Shown here: positions 46,928-59,132 of the stretch, one piece after another
Layout: the number at the start of each line of letters is the position of its first letter
Numbering within the stretch: the stretch's first letter is position 1
DNA from: Ancylostoma caninum
Taxonomy: Eukaryota > Nematoda > Chromadorea > Rhabditida > Ancylostomatidae
Reading direction: 5' to 3'
DNA: 64,000 nt
Assembly (NCBI GenBank): GCA_037903475.1
Contig: JBAJFG010000261.1
Location: 62,001-126,000, forward strand
Translations under genes and position numbers: made by a program
The notes under the pieces: generated by a model
The model's input: the letters and a program-made list of their open reading frames with translations, nothing else
Database searches by the model: none
What the model was told of the DNA's origin: nothing

Positions 46928-48889
46928 GCTGGACGGCAACACTGTAGGATAAAAGAATGGTGGTCAAGAGTGGGAGCTCTTTCTTTATCTAATTTTTTCC
47001 TTTATTTATTCTTTCATTCACATGGGTCAATTATAGCATAAATACTGCAAGTAATTTGAACGCCGAGTGCAAAGTTATTGAGCAAAACCTTGCAGCAGCA
47101 ATAGCAATGTCACTTCACCCAGCAAGACCCTCATACTTGATGATATGACACCAAATAAATGAATAAAATAAGCAAATACACAAATATTTGCACTTGCCAT
47201 CACTGCCGATCCAGAGGTTTACTTGAGTAATCATGGTAATCATGGTCTTCCCGTAAATTGTCCAGGGATACAGATGCAATAAAATTTTATAGCAGCGGGT
47301 AGCGGCTGGGGATAGATAACGTCATGTATGGGTAAAAATGTTGGTGGGTGCCTACCAAAGGGTAAAATTGGGAACGTTTATTTGTTTACCGTGAGTAATC
47401 TCAATGATGGACTCGAGAAGAAAGGGGACATGGGAGCATAAACTAAAAACTCGCAACTTTTGGTTACAATTTAGTGGTAAAGAACAGAAAAGTTATCCAA
47501 ATAAAATGATAGAACTGCATAGGCTGAGCGTTGAACGGCATCCTGGATCCTTCCATGGTGGAAGATGTCTTTGTCTTGGAAGGCAATCATGAAAATCTAT
47601 GTTTACGTTGCAAACCAAGTCTATGCCAGGATCTAATTCCTAGCAACTACCGTTGGTGAAACATAAGAAAACTGAGGAAGGTATTGCTCATTCTCGCTCG
47701 AATTCTTTTCGTCTTTTCCCATCCATGAAGGAATAAGCAAGCTAATTAGGGAGCTGTTATGCTTTTGTGGCTAGTCTTCCTTATCTTCTATGAGCACGTC
47801 TACGTACATTTATGTCCTTGGAAAGCTCGAACAACAACAAGTACCGAACACTGCTTGGAAAACAAATATAAATGGATATAAATAAAGACTTCGAGAATCT
47901 CGTAGTAACATGACGCGTGGGAGGGCCGCTCACGCTCACAGACACTCATGAAGGTAAAAGGATGCCCTTCTGTCTCCCTGAAATAGTGGCAAGAAATACG
48001 AGTCAGGCCACGCAGAAGCCGAGAAATGCGGGGTTTGATGTATTCGGAAGTGACGTCACGAGTTCCGCCAGCAAGTCAACCAGGCTGCATTAGTTCTTCC
48101 GGAGGTATAGTCGACTAAGCGATGAGAAGTCTACGAAGAGTCTGAGTGGCAGGAAAAAAGATCCAAAAACAGATCTTGTGCAAAGGAAAGGTTATCCTAA
48201 CACAGGGGGGGGGGGGGGGATTCCTGCTTGCGACGTATTTACTTGGAACGAATCCTGCATAGTCATAAGCAGTTTCCAAGGACGATCTCAAATCCGGTGT
48301 CCAAATTTCACTTACCGTTCTCTATAATGAGTCATGCCTATCTTGTGTAGCAATTTGAAGGCAGCTCTCACTGAGTCTCAAAGATCTCTGCTTGTTCTGG
48401 AGGTATCGCGGGTGCTCAACACATCCATAAAAGTGTGAAACTTTTCGATAGCATCAACAATGCTTTTTCAATAAGCTCATGGTTAAGTAATTGTAACGGG
48501 GTGGTCGGGTTGCACGGGTCAACGGAGAAGGAGCGACATCAAAAAATTGATTTACAGTTCATAAACACAACAAAAACTGCAGGAAAAATCACAAAAAAAT
48601 CTGGAATGAAAACGAGAAGGTTGTAAGTTTTATGAGCACTGCAGAAGAATTGCGCTTCAATTCCACTGCCCTTCAAACAACAAGAGAACCGCACAGCATT
48701 TAGCACTCATCGAAAACGAACGCCATCACGCTAGGAATACTTACTATTAAGTTAAATGCAACGCATTTCCGCTGTTCTTATTGTATGGGAAGGGATCAGA
48801 TCATGCTAAAACTCCTAGAAAAGTGAAAATCTGAGGGATGGAAGTTTACATGGGTGTTGCCTTAGAGGATAACGTGGTCATGTATGTAC
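46928..48889. other. Mostly unique sequence
   Basis: Contains the shared repeat at 47304-47407 and a 15-G run at 48205-48219. A minus-strand stretch ending at 48318 with a GTAAGTG donor reads DSVRAAFKLLHKIGMTHYRE, too short to call. Confidence 0.4.
47304..47370 (-). repeat. Repeat shared with 18.1 kb
   Basis: Inverted match to 18139-18205 (TGGGTATAGA-type end, AAAAATGTTGGTGGGTGCCT core). A GAGTAATCTCAATGATG end, as in the 107-bp foldback at 18.3 kb, follows at 47391-47407, suggesting both loci carry parts of one element family. Confidence 0.6.
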
Positions 48890-50360
48890 CAGGAATGAGC
48901 GGATTGTATCCGGTTGTCCGTTTTCCTGTTATCCATAGATTTTGGCCTATCCGTTGTCCGCACCGTTATCCGGGCTTTTGATGCCGGATAATGGTGAGGA
49001 TAAGGCCAAAAGAGTAGCTTCATTTCGCACGTTCACAACAGAGGATAGCCTTCATTCTAAGAAGTATCACTCAATCTGGCGTGTTTTACTTCATCAGTGA
49101 TTTACAATTTTGTAGCAAGATATGAGAAGGTAAGGCAGACTTGTAACTGCTCAAAAAGAAATGCTCTTGCCCACCTTTTCTGGGTCTTTCGACAAAAGTC
49201 TAGCAGTAGCCTCTAAACCACCATTTGTGGAATTATCAACAACCCTGGCCATTGTTTGGCTATTAACAAAGGGTTGAAATGGGTGACCTTAATATTCATA
49301 TCGTATCTTACCTTTACCACTTGTAATGTTGTAGAATGTTTTGTCTCGTGTTAGGTTGTCGCGAATTTTCCCCCGGCATTCACTTTTGTGTATTCCCAAA
49401 ATGTTCGGGATTGATCTCGAACTTCCTATTCAAGACGTGTATAAATTTTAGTGAATAATCTACCAATATCCAATTTGTCCCATCATTCCACTGCGGTTAT
49501 GATCGAAAAAATCGTCGTTGACTTCAAGCATATTTGGCTGCTAGTGCTTTACGAATTCAGGAAGCAACGCAAGCGATGCGGCAAGACGCATGTCATGCGA
49601 TATCACTCTCCCCTTTTCTATGATATACGCTAAAGGTTTGGTTCCACAAGTTTAAAGACGTCGGTTTCGGCCTGAGATGAAACAGGATTTCGTTGAACAG
49701 TTGAAGTGGATGACAAGCGCCTCCTGGAGCTGATTGAATGAATACAATCCGCGTCGTAACACCTATGAACTGGTAGAGGAACTCCAGCGTCATTACAATA
49801 CAGTAGTTGCTCAATTGCTTCTTCTCGCAGAGACGAGGAAATATGATGGATACCTCATGATCTGAGTGACCTTTAGCTTCAAGTGCGGTGGGTGCGAGCC
49901 TAAACTTTTTGGCTTCTGGATGGAGTTTTGCTTGGCTCGCGAACTTGGTTACCAGTGACGAAAAGCAGATTTCTTAGGTAAACCATGCGATGAAATTTGA
50001 GTAATTTGGATGCCAGTAACCTTGGACATTACCGCCAAAACGGGAACTACCTCCTCAAAATGCAGAGCTCAGTGGTTGAACGAATTACAAGGGAACTGTT
50101 CATCGGAAGCCGATGCCAACAAACCCTAGTGTTACCGCCGGAGTTTCTGTCAATAATGGTAGCGTATCACGAATACTGCATAATTGTCACTTGAGTTGAA
50201 AAAGAAAAATTAATATGAAAAGGAAGCCTGGGAATGGCGGGAAACTTTCTCAACAATCTAATAGCATCTGGATCAATTATCCGTTATCCGTCAATTTTGG
50301 CCTATTCGTTATCCGCACCGTTATCCGGGTCGTGGAAAATCTCGTATTCGCTCATCCCTG
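48890..50360. mobile_element. hAT-like element, 1471 bp
   Basis: Termini CAGGAATGAGCGGAT and, inverted, CAGGGATGAGCGAAT are flanked by GTATGTAC (48882-48889) and GTACGTAC (50361-50368), an 8-bp duplication with one change, as expected of hAT. Sub-terminal regions hold clustered TTATCCG/TTGTCCG motifs (48905-49000 and 50275-50330), the kind of array hAT transposases bind. No transposase could be read in the interior. Confidence 0.82.
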
Positions 50361-50391
50361 GTACGTACCCAAGGCGTTCATGTAGCTGTCA

Positions 50392-50408
50392 CCCCCCCCC
50401 CCCCCCCC
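50392..50408 (+). repeat. 17-C homopolymer
   Basis: Uninterrupted C run just outside the right end of the hAT-like element; it creates a glycine or proline run in overlapping frames. Confidence 0.9.
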
Positions 50409-50609
50409 ATCCAAAGAGTTCTTGGCTGGAAAACAGAGTCCTTGCTACTGTGCTCCCAACAAAAAGCCAGCACATTAACATAGTATGTCGAAACGGTTCG
50501 GGAACAATGGGCGTGGCCCATTATTAAAAAAAGCACAAGAATTCTGGAAGCGAGATTCCAGCTGAACACCAGAAACCATAGTGGTATACCTTTTTGTGCT
50601 TCACCGAGG

Positions 50610-50741
50610 AATATGGTTGTGAACATATCAGAGGAAGAAAGAACGCAACGATTAGTGGTGTATTCGAAGGGGCGGACGAGAAATGCAGACCATAGGCACA
50701 AGCACTCAACTATCGTCGTTTTTGAAACAGACTGTACACAG
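50610..50741. repeat. Interspersed repeat D, copy 2
   Basis: TATGGTTGTGAACATATCAG through GAAAGAACGCAACG to CACTCAACTATCGTCG matches the copies at 16.9 and 60.8 kb. A 140-codon minus-strand frame spans it but is not conserved in the other copies beyond the shared DNA. Confidence 0.75.
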
Positions 50742-51423
50742 CGGTATGCTTCGCATTCCCTGGATTTGTCTTTGTCATTATCTGGATTTGTTAACGACAA
50801 TTGAATGGTAATAATAAATCGACAAGTTCGTAGATGAGCACGCTATGACTAGAATGCCTCGAAATTCGGAGGAGACATTTCAGGACGTGGATCGAATGCT
50901 CCGACTGGTCTGCACTTTATGCCGTAGCTGTGCTTGAGCAGAACAACATTCACGCCTCAGCAATTCCAGAGGTTCATATAGTATGACACAAACATCCAAA
51001 GAGCAGCATGAGGACGTCGTACGAGTATGAAGTGGACGGACACGTGCTGCTCGCATCATATACCACGTGTATGAGTAATCGGTGCGATTTCTCATCGGGA
51101 ATAATCCCATGCATAAGTTAGGTGCGGTTCTGACGTGCTGGAAAGGCCAAAAATACAACGGAGACAGTGAAGCGATTTGCATTTCCCGACTTGTCTCAAG
51201 GTACGACGATTTGTGATCTACTCTTTGCTGTTTGTTTCTGGATTCGTGCAATTCCCACTCTGTACGTCACATTATGTGTTTGTGGGATTGCACGAATGGT
51301 TATGATCACGTCTGGGATTCTGCAGAGCATTTTTATTTCTGACTCCTTCTCGGCACACGTTGCGTGTGTAGAAATTAGTAAAAAAAATAAATGAGCAAAT
51401 AATGTGCGAGTATATCAAGATGC

Positions 51424-51487
51424 ATTAAAATAACTATTAAATAACTATTATTATAATAACTATATAATAACTATTATTAATAAATAA
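51424..51487. repeat. AT-only tandem repeat
   Basis: Several imperfect ATAACTATT units in a row. Low-complexity. Confidence 0.75.
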
Positions 51488-52333
51488 AAGATTCATAACT
51501 GCAAGAAGACGATTGCCGACATTTTCACACAAGCAATTACCTGGGAAGAATGCGCCACAACCCCCTGAGTTCAAGTCGGAGCATGTACGGTGTGTTTGCC
51601 TAGAGAGGGCCGATGAAGTGACTTTGTCTGCAATTACGGCCGCACTGGTTCCATCGGTAGAAGGACACCATGTGATGCGTCTGGAAGGAGATTCGACTAA
51701 ATGAAACTATCAATAGGGATACATCAAAATGGAAGGAATCACAACACATACATTTAGGAAAGGTGTAAAAATTAGATCAGTTGGCCGAAACAGTGATGAG
51801 GTCGAAATTGCAGACGAAGTCACTCCATCGGCCCTCTCTGATCTAACAGACTAGATACTAGAAGAAATCGTCATTAGTCACTGCCTAGCATTTGCTATTG
51901 CTTCTGGAATTTTGGTCCAGAAAGCTAGTATTTGGAAGCATCAATTCCTTGCAGGAAACAGTAAAGGCGAATTGGAGAGAGGGTCAGAAGAAATATTGCG
52001 CCGATTTTTAGCCGAAAGGGTTTATGCGTATCTCGAATTTCTGGATGCTATTCTCGTCGATGCAAGCGGACTCTCTGGAATCTAAATACTCGCACATTTC
52101 GAGCGAAAAACGTTGCTGCAGAAACAAATGCTTTTACCTAGACTTCAACGCTATATGTGAATCTGCAGATGTGTCTCTGTAATTTCGGCCCTGCTGTCAC
52201 TAGCGACTAAACTTTAATCAAAAGAGGATTTTCTCATTTTTCCTCCAAATTTTTCCTCCAATCCATTCTAAGCGGCACACACCCAGCCTGCAGCCATTGG
52301 TGACATCACTCGCTGCAATACACTAACACTTGC

Positions 52334-52368
52334 CTGATGATGGGATTAAAATCCCGAAACGTTGCGTG
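52334..52368 (+). ncRNA. Hammerhead-core-like motif,copy 2
   Basis: CTGATGA, then T, a 5-bp GGGAT/ATCCC hairpin with a TAAA loop, then GAAACGTTGCGTG and an AATAAA five bases on. Same plan as 10196-10227. The base after the short third stem is G, which a hammerhead would not cut, and no stem I is evident. A conserved retroelement tail signal is the main alternative. Confidence 0.28.
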
Positions 52369-52665
52369 AATAAACAAGAAGAACTACCATCCACAAGCTT
52401 CTTTCCACTTCATCAATCATCTATTTACTATGAAGCTAAGAGGCAGCACCATTTACAAGGGAATTTAGCCAGAAACCCCTTTCTTTCTTTCTCGAAAAAA
52501 AGGAGCCCATTAAAATCTCATTTCATTCCTATACACCCAAAAGGCTGCTGCACAAACACACTCTCTGAACTTCAGGGTGAACTTTAGAACATAGTCCTTG
52601 AATTAAATTCTGTACAAAGTTTGAGGGAGTTCAAACGATTTGTAGCACATCATTCTGAAGCTTAA

Positions 52666-53378
52666 AGGCAGTGTGCCACCTCGTTTTCGTGTCTGAGCTT
52701 TCACCATATTCTGAATCTCCTCGACACGATGAATCCAACGGTACACCTAAAATGTTACAGAAAGGTCTTTAAACCCTATTTTCAAACGTTTTTCGGGACG
52801 GGGTTTGTAACAGTTTGTCGAGCTGAGTGGACACGTGAAGCCCTTGATCTCATCGGTCGGACACGTCTAGACGTGTGATTATCGGACACTTACCACCCGC
52901 GGCGCGTCAGGACCCGGTACAACAGTGGGAGAAAAGCGCTGTTCTCAGTCTTTCCTTAATAAGGATAGCTTAGCTTTGACCTAAAGTGATCAATAAGACG
53001 CTATAGTGACGTAGGGCATCTTTTAAAACACGTACGGCTGTTTTAGGAAAAGTCCAAAGAGGCAAAACGGCCTGACGCTGCGCGTGCGGGTGGTAAGTGA
53101 CCGTAGACGTTTTTCGGGACGGGGTTTGTAACAGTTTGTCGAGCTGAGTGGACACGTAAAGCCCTTGATCTCATCGGTCGGACACGTCTAGACGTGTTGG
53201 CTAACGCTGCAGACGTGGCGGGCAGCCAGCACACTCACGGACCGCTCCGCCCAAGTGGTCCGTGAACTGCACTTTCGTCATTCTTATGAGCTTTGCAGTA
53301 CATCTTTGAAATTAGCGCGACGAGATGGTCTAGAGTCTGTTGGTATTCTTAGCCCACGAAACGAGGTGGCACACTACC
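52666..53378. mobile_element. TTAA-flanked element, ~713 bp
   Basis: AGGCAGTGTGCCACCTCG (left) and, inverted, GGTAGTGTGCCACCTCG (right) lie between TTAA at 52662-52665 and 53379-53382. Inside are two 91-bp direct repeats (52786-52876 and 53107-53197) with one difference, and an inverted pair CACTTACCACCCGC (52887) and GCGGGTGGTAAGTG (53086). No transposase. Ends match the AGGCAG class at 29.2 and 31.65 kb. Confidence 0.82.
52786..53197 (+). repeat. 91-bp direct repeat pair
   Basis: Units at 52786-52876 and 53107-53197 start ACGTTTTTCGGGACGGGGTT and end in the palindrome ACACGTCTAGACGTGT; they differ at one base. The near identity suggests a recent copy within the element or gene-conversion. 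Confidence 0.9.
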
Positions 53379-53593
53379 TTAAATAAGGCACATTTTCTTA
53401 AAGGATTGCCTGCCAATAATGCAGCCCTCTATATTTTCCATAGCACCTTACAGAAGCTTGGAAGGAAACCACCATAAGAGATCAGTTTCCGCGCGGACTG
53501 ATCCTCGGAAAAGCTCGACAACAAGGAAAACTCTGCTTGTATAGAGAGGTGAGCAGCATGACGTGAGAAGAAAACAACTAAAGTGAGGCTAAG

Positions 53594-53600
53594 TATAAAA
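53594..53600 (+). promoter_or_regulatory. TATA box
   Basis: TATAAAA 83 bp upstream of the start codon at 53683, leaving about 55 nt of 5' UTR if transcription starts some 30 bp downstream of the box. Confidence 0.4.
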
Positions 53601-53682
53601 GCCGAAGTGACGGAGCGCTATCGTTCAAACACCGGAAATCCAAATCTCACAAATAGCTGAACTCAAACAGCCTTTCGTATCA

Positions 53683-53924
53683 ATGTGTCGACGTAAACTA
53701 TTCAAGGTGAGAACTTGTTTGCCAGCAAGGTCTTAGGGCTTGGTCGAAATATAACCCAGATATATCCGTTTCCCACTTTCCAGCACCTTTTGATACTAGC
53801 GTTTACGAGCTCTGCACTTTCCCTGAGGGTGAACAGCATGGTCCATAATTTATTAGCCACCTCCAGGGAAGAAAACCTCAGTCACTTTCGTTATTTAGGC
53901 GTGCGGATGTGCTTTGAGAGGTAG
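53683..53924 (+). CDS. Candidate small secreted peptide gene
   Basis: Exon 1 (53683-53706) encodes MCRRKLFK and ends AAG before a GTGAGA donor; intron 53707-53783 ends CCACTTTCCAG; exon 2 (53784-53924) continues in frame to TAG. The 54-residue product begins with a basic n-region (CRRK), then a hydrophobic core (HLLILAFTSSALS), a convincing signal peptide, followed by about 33 residues with no dibasic site. A strong acceptor (TTTCCCCTTTCCAG, ending 54024) allows an alternative third exon joined at GAGAG before GTAGAA, ending SLPDNFSNHQKP. A TATA box lies upstream. No family recognised; evidence is structural only. Confidence 0.4.
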
Positions 53925-56900
53925 AAATAACACAGTCTTATACAACGCATCTTACAAAGATAAGGAGCAATCCAAGGTGTGGCTACAATCCCGTTGCCAA
54001 AGCTTTCCTCTTTCCCCTTTCCAGTCTTCCCGATAATTTTTCAAACCATCAAAAACCTTGAACGTTCTACGCTTTCACAAAATGCCACTGTTTTTGCGGA
54101 AATTCCTTTAATCGTAGTGTGCCGACCGGAAGACTTTGCTCTTTGTGCTCACGCACCCAATATAATTTCATCCAGTTCTTGGGTAGACAACAAAATTACG
54201 TGCTGCAACGCTTGTCTACCTCGTAGACTACGCAGTCCACCGGAAAAAGGAAAACAGAGCTATCCGGACGGAGGGCTGGTTCTAGGGGAACTGGAGGTTC
54301 CGCTTTTTTGCGATTGGTCTGGACTTCGCTCAAAAACGCTGGCAGAATCCAGGACACTCAATGAAATTCCTGAACGTTCTCGGGAAGGCTGTGACCTTTC
54401 CGCTCTTCTGAGTGGACGAGTTCTCAAGTTGAAAATCGGTGTACTATGTGGAGTCTTTCGTCTCAGTCAGCGATGACAGATGGTGGAAAAGATGGCCAGA
54501 ATGTCGCAGAAAGGAACTGCCGGGAAAAGAAGCCTAGAAACTCGTCCATGAAAAGGAGGAGCCGGGACAGTCTTCCATTCTCGGTGAGCGGGAATCTCAA
54601 GAACATCCTAAGAAAGTTCGGAAATATGGGCACAGCATTAAATCAAGACCAACAGACACAATAAGATTTCAGGCAAAAATTGGCCACTTAGAAATGCAGT
54701 TCTCTAGAGTTATCAAAGCCTTCCAAAGAGATTTCGATGTGCCAGTCATGAAAATCGTAGTGATGCGTGGTTACGCCTATAGAGAAATCCTACAGGACCA
54801 CAGATCCTTCGAGAACCATAGGAGGGCGGAGGGAGGAGCGTGCGCGAAAAGGGAGTGAAAAGATTGCAAAAGGGAAATTTTGAAGAAGTATAAATATTGA
54901 AATACGTAGTTTCGAAGAAAAAAAACAATACGCATGACGACTACAAGTGGTTCTTGCCACAGCTGAACGGTATTAGTAGGAGGGGAAATTAATCCTCACA
55001 CAATACCACCTGTCATTTTTCCATACATTACGACTTACCATTACTATTGTTACTCTAACAAGAATAAAGGGTTAATCACCTCCCGCCTACGTGTTGTGCT
55101 ACGTATTTGGAAACAAATCATGCTCGATAACCATAGAAGCACTTTTCTCCAAACAATACACATACGTTAAAGCTGAAAACATCAGGAAAAAAATCCCGTC
55201 TCCCATGCATCCAGCGAAAGACAGGAGACACTGATCAGCAATTAAAATTTCCACAGGGAGTGACGGTGAGACACAAAGCCAAGGACATTCTCTGAAGACG
55301 GAAGTGCAGAATATTTGATCTTGCACTGGGTCATGCTTTGAAGTTAAGGACAATCCACAAGGGCTTTGTGTAATTTGTAACAAAGAAATGAGAGTAGGAC
55401 ACCTGCAAATGCTTCATTTAGCCATGCTTGCAATAGCAATAGAGAAGAAGTGATTGAACAAACAGACAAACAAACGGGAAGAATGCACAAATATGGACGG
55501 AAATTTCTAGTCGCAAAGTTGCACAGAAACTTCTCGACATCTTATCTTCTCACTACACTCCAACAAGGCAAATTGGGTTGAGTTCGAAACTGAATGGATT
55601 TTAGATGTCCGAGACAAATCAATTTGAAATGGCGCAAAAATTAGTTAATCGAAATATCGGCTGTTGGAAAACATACATAGGACTCGAGTCATTTTACAGC
55701 TGCTCGATTAAAGCAAATTCCTTGGGGATAGAAACTGCTGCTCCCTCCACTCCCCTACCGAAGAAAAAACAGTGAAAAGAAAAAAAGGAACCCAGTTATG
55801 GGGAACAGGGAGGGGAGGAGGATAGAATGAGCTGGCTGAATCTGGTTTACATGTACATATTATTTTTCCCGACAGAAAGAATGAATGGAGGCATCACGTA
55901 ACAATTGCTCATATCACTTTACTTGATAACTGTGAGACATAAAACAGACTACAGACTTCAATGGAAAGGACACCTTCGCACGCATCGAGTAACCTGCAAT
56001 GTGACACTCTGATTGTCTGCGCATCCACACATTTCATCGATATCACCGTTCTTTTTCACGATCAAATTTCCTACTACATGTCCTAGACCTGTCCGAAGAA
56101 GTGCTGTGGCGCAAATCTCGTATATACCACATCACGTCGATAGCAACGTGGTCCATGTTGTCAATCTACACAACATTAGATTAACAACACATCTACAACA
56201 ACGACTATGTCAGATGAAGTTATCGGTAACTCTGAATAAAGTTTCTGTGAACTACAATTACAAATCCTATCATTGACCATAATAAATATATTCGCCCGGG
56301 ATTTAGACGCAGCTGAAATACCTTTTAATCCTAAATAAGGACATCCACTATTTCCTGAATGATGCTCTCAAAAACATCTAGAAAACGAGAAAACAAGCAT
56401 AGGTAACGGCATGAAAATTCTCCGAAGTCTTCTTTATGTTATATACGTGGCTGTTTCCGCATTTAAACTATCACCATGAATTCGCTATCCAGAGCAAATT
56501 TCAACGCCCTCAACATGCGCTTTCAGCCTGATTAGTGCATGAAAGGTTAAGCAGCTTTTTGTTCCGGCGCGTCTGCCAGAGGCTACCTGCCTCCTCTCTA
56601 AGAGCGATTGGGATGGGATTACTTCAGCAGAGAGGTGGGAGCTTTGAAGAAATAGCAAGGAGAGTAAGAGTAACACTGTAATGACGAAAGGTAGTGCACT
56701 TGTTTGAAGTGTACTAGTCAAAGCCAGTCCTCTGGCTCATTTCATTCTTGCTGGCTCTTCTTGAGGAAAAAATCGAGCCAAATTATTTATCTATTCTTTT
56801 TTTTTCAAATTTTATGTGCCTGTAAGAGCACTACACACCTGCGGTCATGGTCTGTCTATAGACAATAACGTGAACCTTATCCTCTGGGAAGAAGAAAAAA

Positions 56901-59132
56901 ACCAAAGTTAAAGACAATGAGGCATGAAAACGTTTCGGGCGTGCTGATCAACTTCGCTACACGGTTAACAGTACCGGTCAGTTATTTTTGCATCACAGAA
57001 TATCGCTCATCTGGCCTGCCGCGTCGCACCCGTGCGTGGAGCAGAAGACCACTTAGGCTGTGTGTTACCCAGGTGTTACCGAGAGTGATATTTTACTCAT
57101 ATTTTCCATGCACTCCGCACTACTTTGTGACTTTGTATCCATTTCACAATACTTGGGTTACATCAAGTTCGGCAACATCCGACAACCACACAGCCTTGCC
57201 GGCCAGCCGCACCGCGTCGGTAGTGCGGTGCAGCGGATCGTATGGGCAGCTTTTTTTGTGATGCAGCACATTTCCCAAAGCTTAGATTTGCTGCAAAGAA
57301 GTATGATAGGAACGATGCGAGTATACCCGGAACACTGTTCAAAATGCATGCGACAGGGTTACAATTACCGAGAAACAAGCTGGCACGGCTAACTGTAGAG
57401 TTTTAGCAAATTAATTGGTTTTTGTACATTGTCGAAGTGCTAAGCACTAACCGCAACTAATTTATTAACTATTGAGAAAGTGCATAACATCAGAAAGTCA
57501 ACCTAATTGGAGGCAATTAACGCAATTGCTGTGGTTTGATTGATGAATACAGTCCTTCCCCTGATTTATTAGTACAGATCCGGTAGATGAATTAGCAGAA
57601 ATGTCTCCATAACAGGGGAAACTACTCGTCAGCGAACAAAGCTTTCCTCCGCATCGCCTGGTCATTAATTAGTCTGCTTTATGGAGCATATCCACTGAAA
57701 AGATGAGCCTCTTCTGAATGGAGATTAGAAAAACAATGAAGGCGATGAGTAGTATAGAAACTGTGGGCAAGAGATATACAGGAGAACACTGAGCCTGGAA
57801 GGACTAGGGAATGGGTCAAGAAGGGGCTCTTCCAGCACAGGCATCCGCATGAAATCCGCGAGATCTGGCGCTAGCAATGGCTTAGGATTATTCATCCGTT
57901 TAGTGCTTTTCATTCACTGATGTCAGTGACCTCAGCCTCGTAAAGCCAAGCCTCCCGGGACTCAGAACTTGTTTGGGAGCAAATGGGAGCATACAGCTAG
58001 TGGTAATGAACAGAAACTAGCAAAAACAACAGCAGATTACGAGCGGAAGTAAATATACTCGAGAGCGAGCAAGTACCAAACTATTCGAGTAACAATTGGA
58101 TTAATTACCCAAATATGAACGATTAATATTATTTTTCATCGGAAGAATTTTTTGATTAGTTAGTAGATTCTGTTCATTTCTTGTCGTATGAAACTATAGG
58201 TAAGTTTAACTTGACTAAACAGATATCTTCCATATGTCTTACCCTCCACTACAAGAACACAGGGTAAACATTTTCTCAGTTTAGTTGCTTATAAGCATAG
58301 GTGCGAACCAAAACTAAGTTGTTGTTGATTCGCTACTTCCCAGACTTCTATCATAATCATATTGTATTTTCTACTAATTATTAATTTAGAGAATGATTCT
58401 GAGATTTGAACATTCAATTAATATGCACCCGTCAGTCCACCTTATATTTTTGCAAAAGGACTACACTGTGGTTCAATTTTTCAAGCATTTGAATGTTTGA
58501 CGTGATTGGAACCAAACATTCGATGTCGAATATTTAAATCGCACACGTCGTGTGGTTCTAAGCACAGAAAAGAGCCAGATTGGTGCGAAATGAACCGCCA
58601 CTGTTAAGAGAGCTTTGCTCAAGACCAATCAAAGGAATTATTTGAAAAAAAGCTAAGTTATTTCTTTAGCTGACTTGCACCACCTTCCGCTCAAGATTGA
58701 GAGAGTTTCGCATCATTTCACTCAACATTTCAACTACAAAAAAGGAAACATCAGGTAAAATGGAGCCCTACGATCGCTGCGACACCTCGCTGTGCTACAA
58801 CGGAAGAGTAGGGCAGACTGAGAGACTATTATCATAGTTCCTTGTGAAGTATCATTGTCATGCGTAATATTTCCCCAAATGTCCTCAACTTCCTTCCTAG
58901 AGCTTGTTCCTGCCACCATACTGGAAGCTGGTGAATCACAATGGATAGACCATTCTGGCTCAATTAGTTGAATATGTAGGAAGAGCGAAACGTGTCAGAG
59001 AAATTGGTTTTCTTCTAAGGCAAACTAAGTTGTGAACTAGATTTTCAAAATGACTTTGAAAACTGCGTATATCCTTCTTAACAACCACTCCACTCACTTT
59101 CCGCAACAAAAAAAAAAGATGACAGATTGAAT
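53925..59132. other. Long stretch without supported genes
   Basis: The 165-codon frame at 53979-54476 is the longest in the window but has no ATG start and is about the length expected by chance. At 56005-56035 lies CACTCTGATTGTCTGCGCAT, also at 60591 and inverted near 18602. No paired-end element was found. Confidence 0.4.

Noticed and set aside
50378..50800. 140-codon minus-strand frame
   Set aside because: It runs from a poly-C tract through repeat D; other copies of the repeat do not keep the product.
53979..54476. Longest frame in the window, 165 codons (+)
   Set aside because: It starts at GTG, not ATG, crosses a likely splice acceptor, and is about the longest frame expected by chance in 64 kb at this composition.
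56920..56960. Minus-strand CGCCCGAAACGTTTTC resembling the structured GAAACGTT motif
   Set aside because: The preceding sequence lacks CTGANGA and the pairing half of the hairpin.
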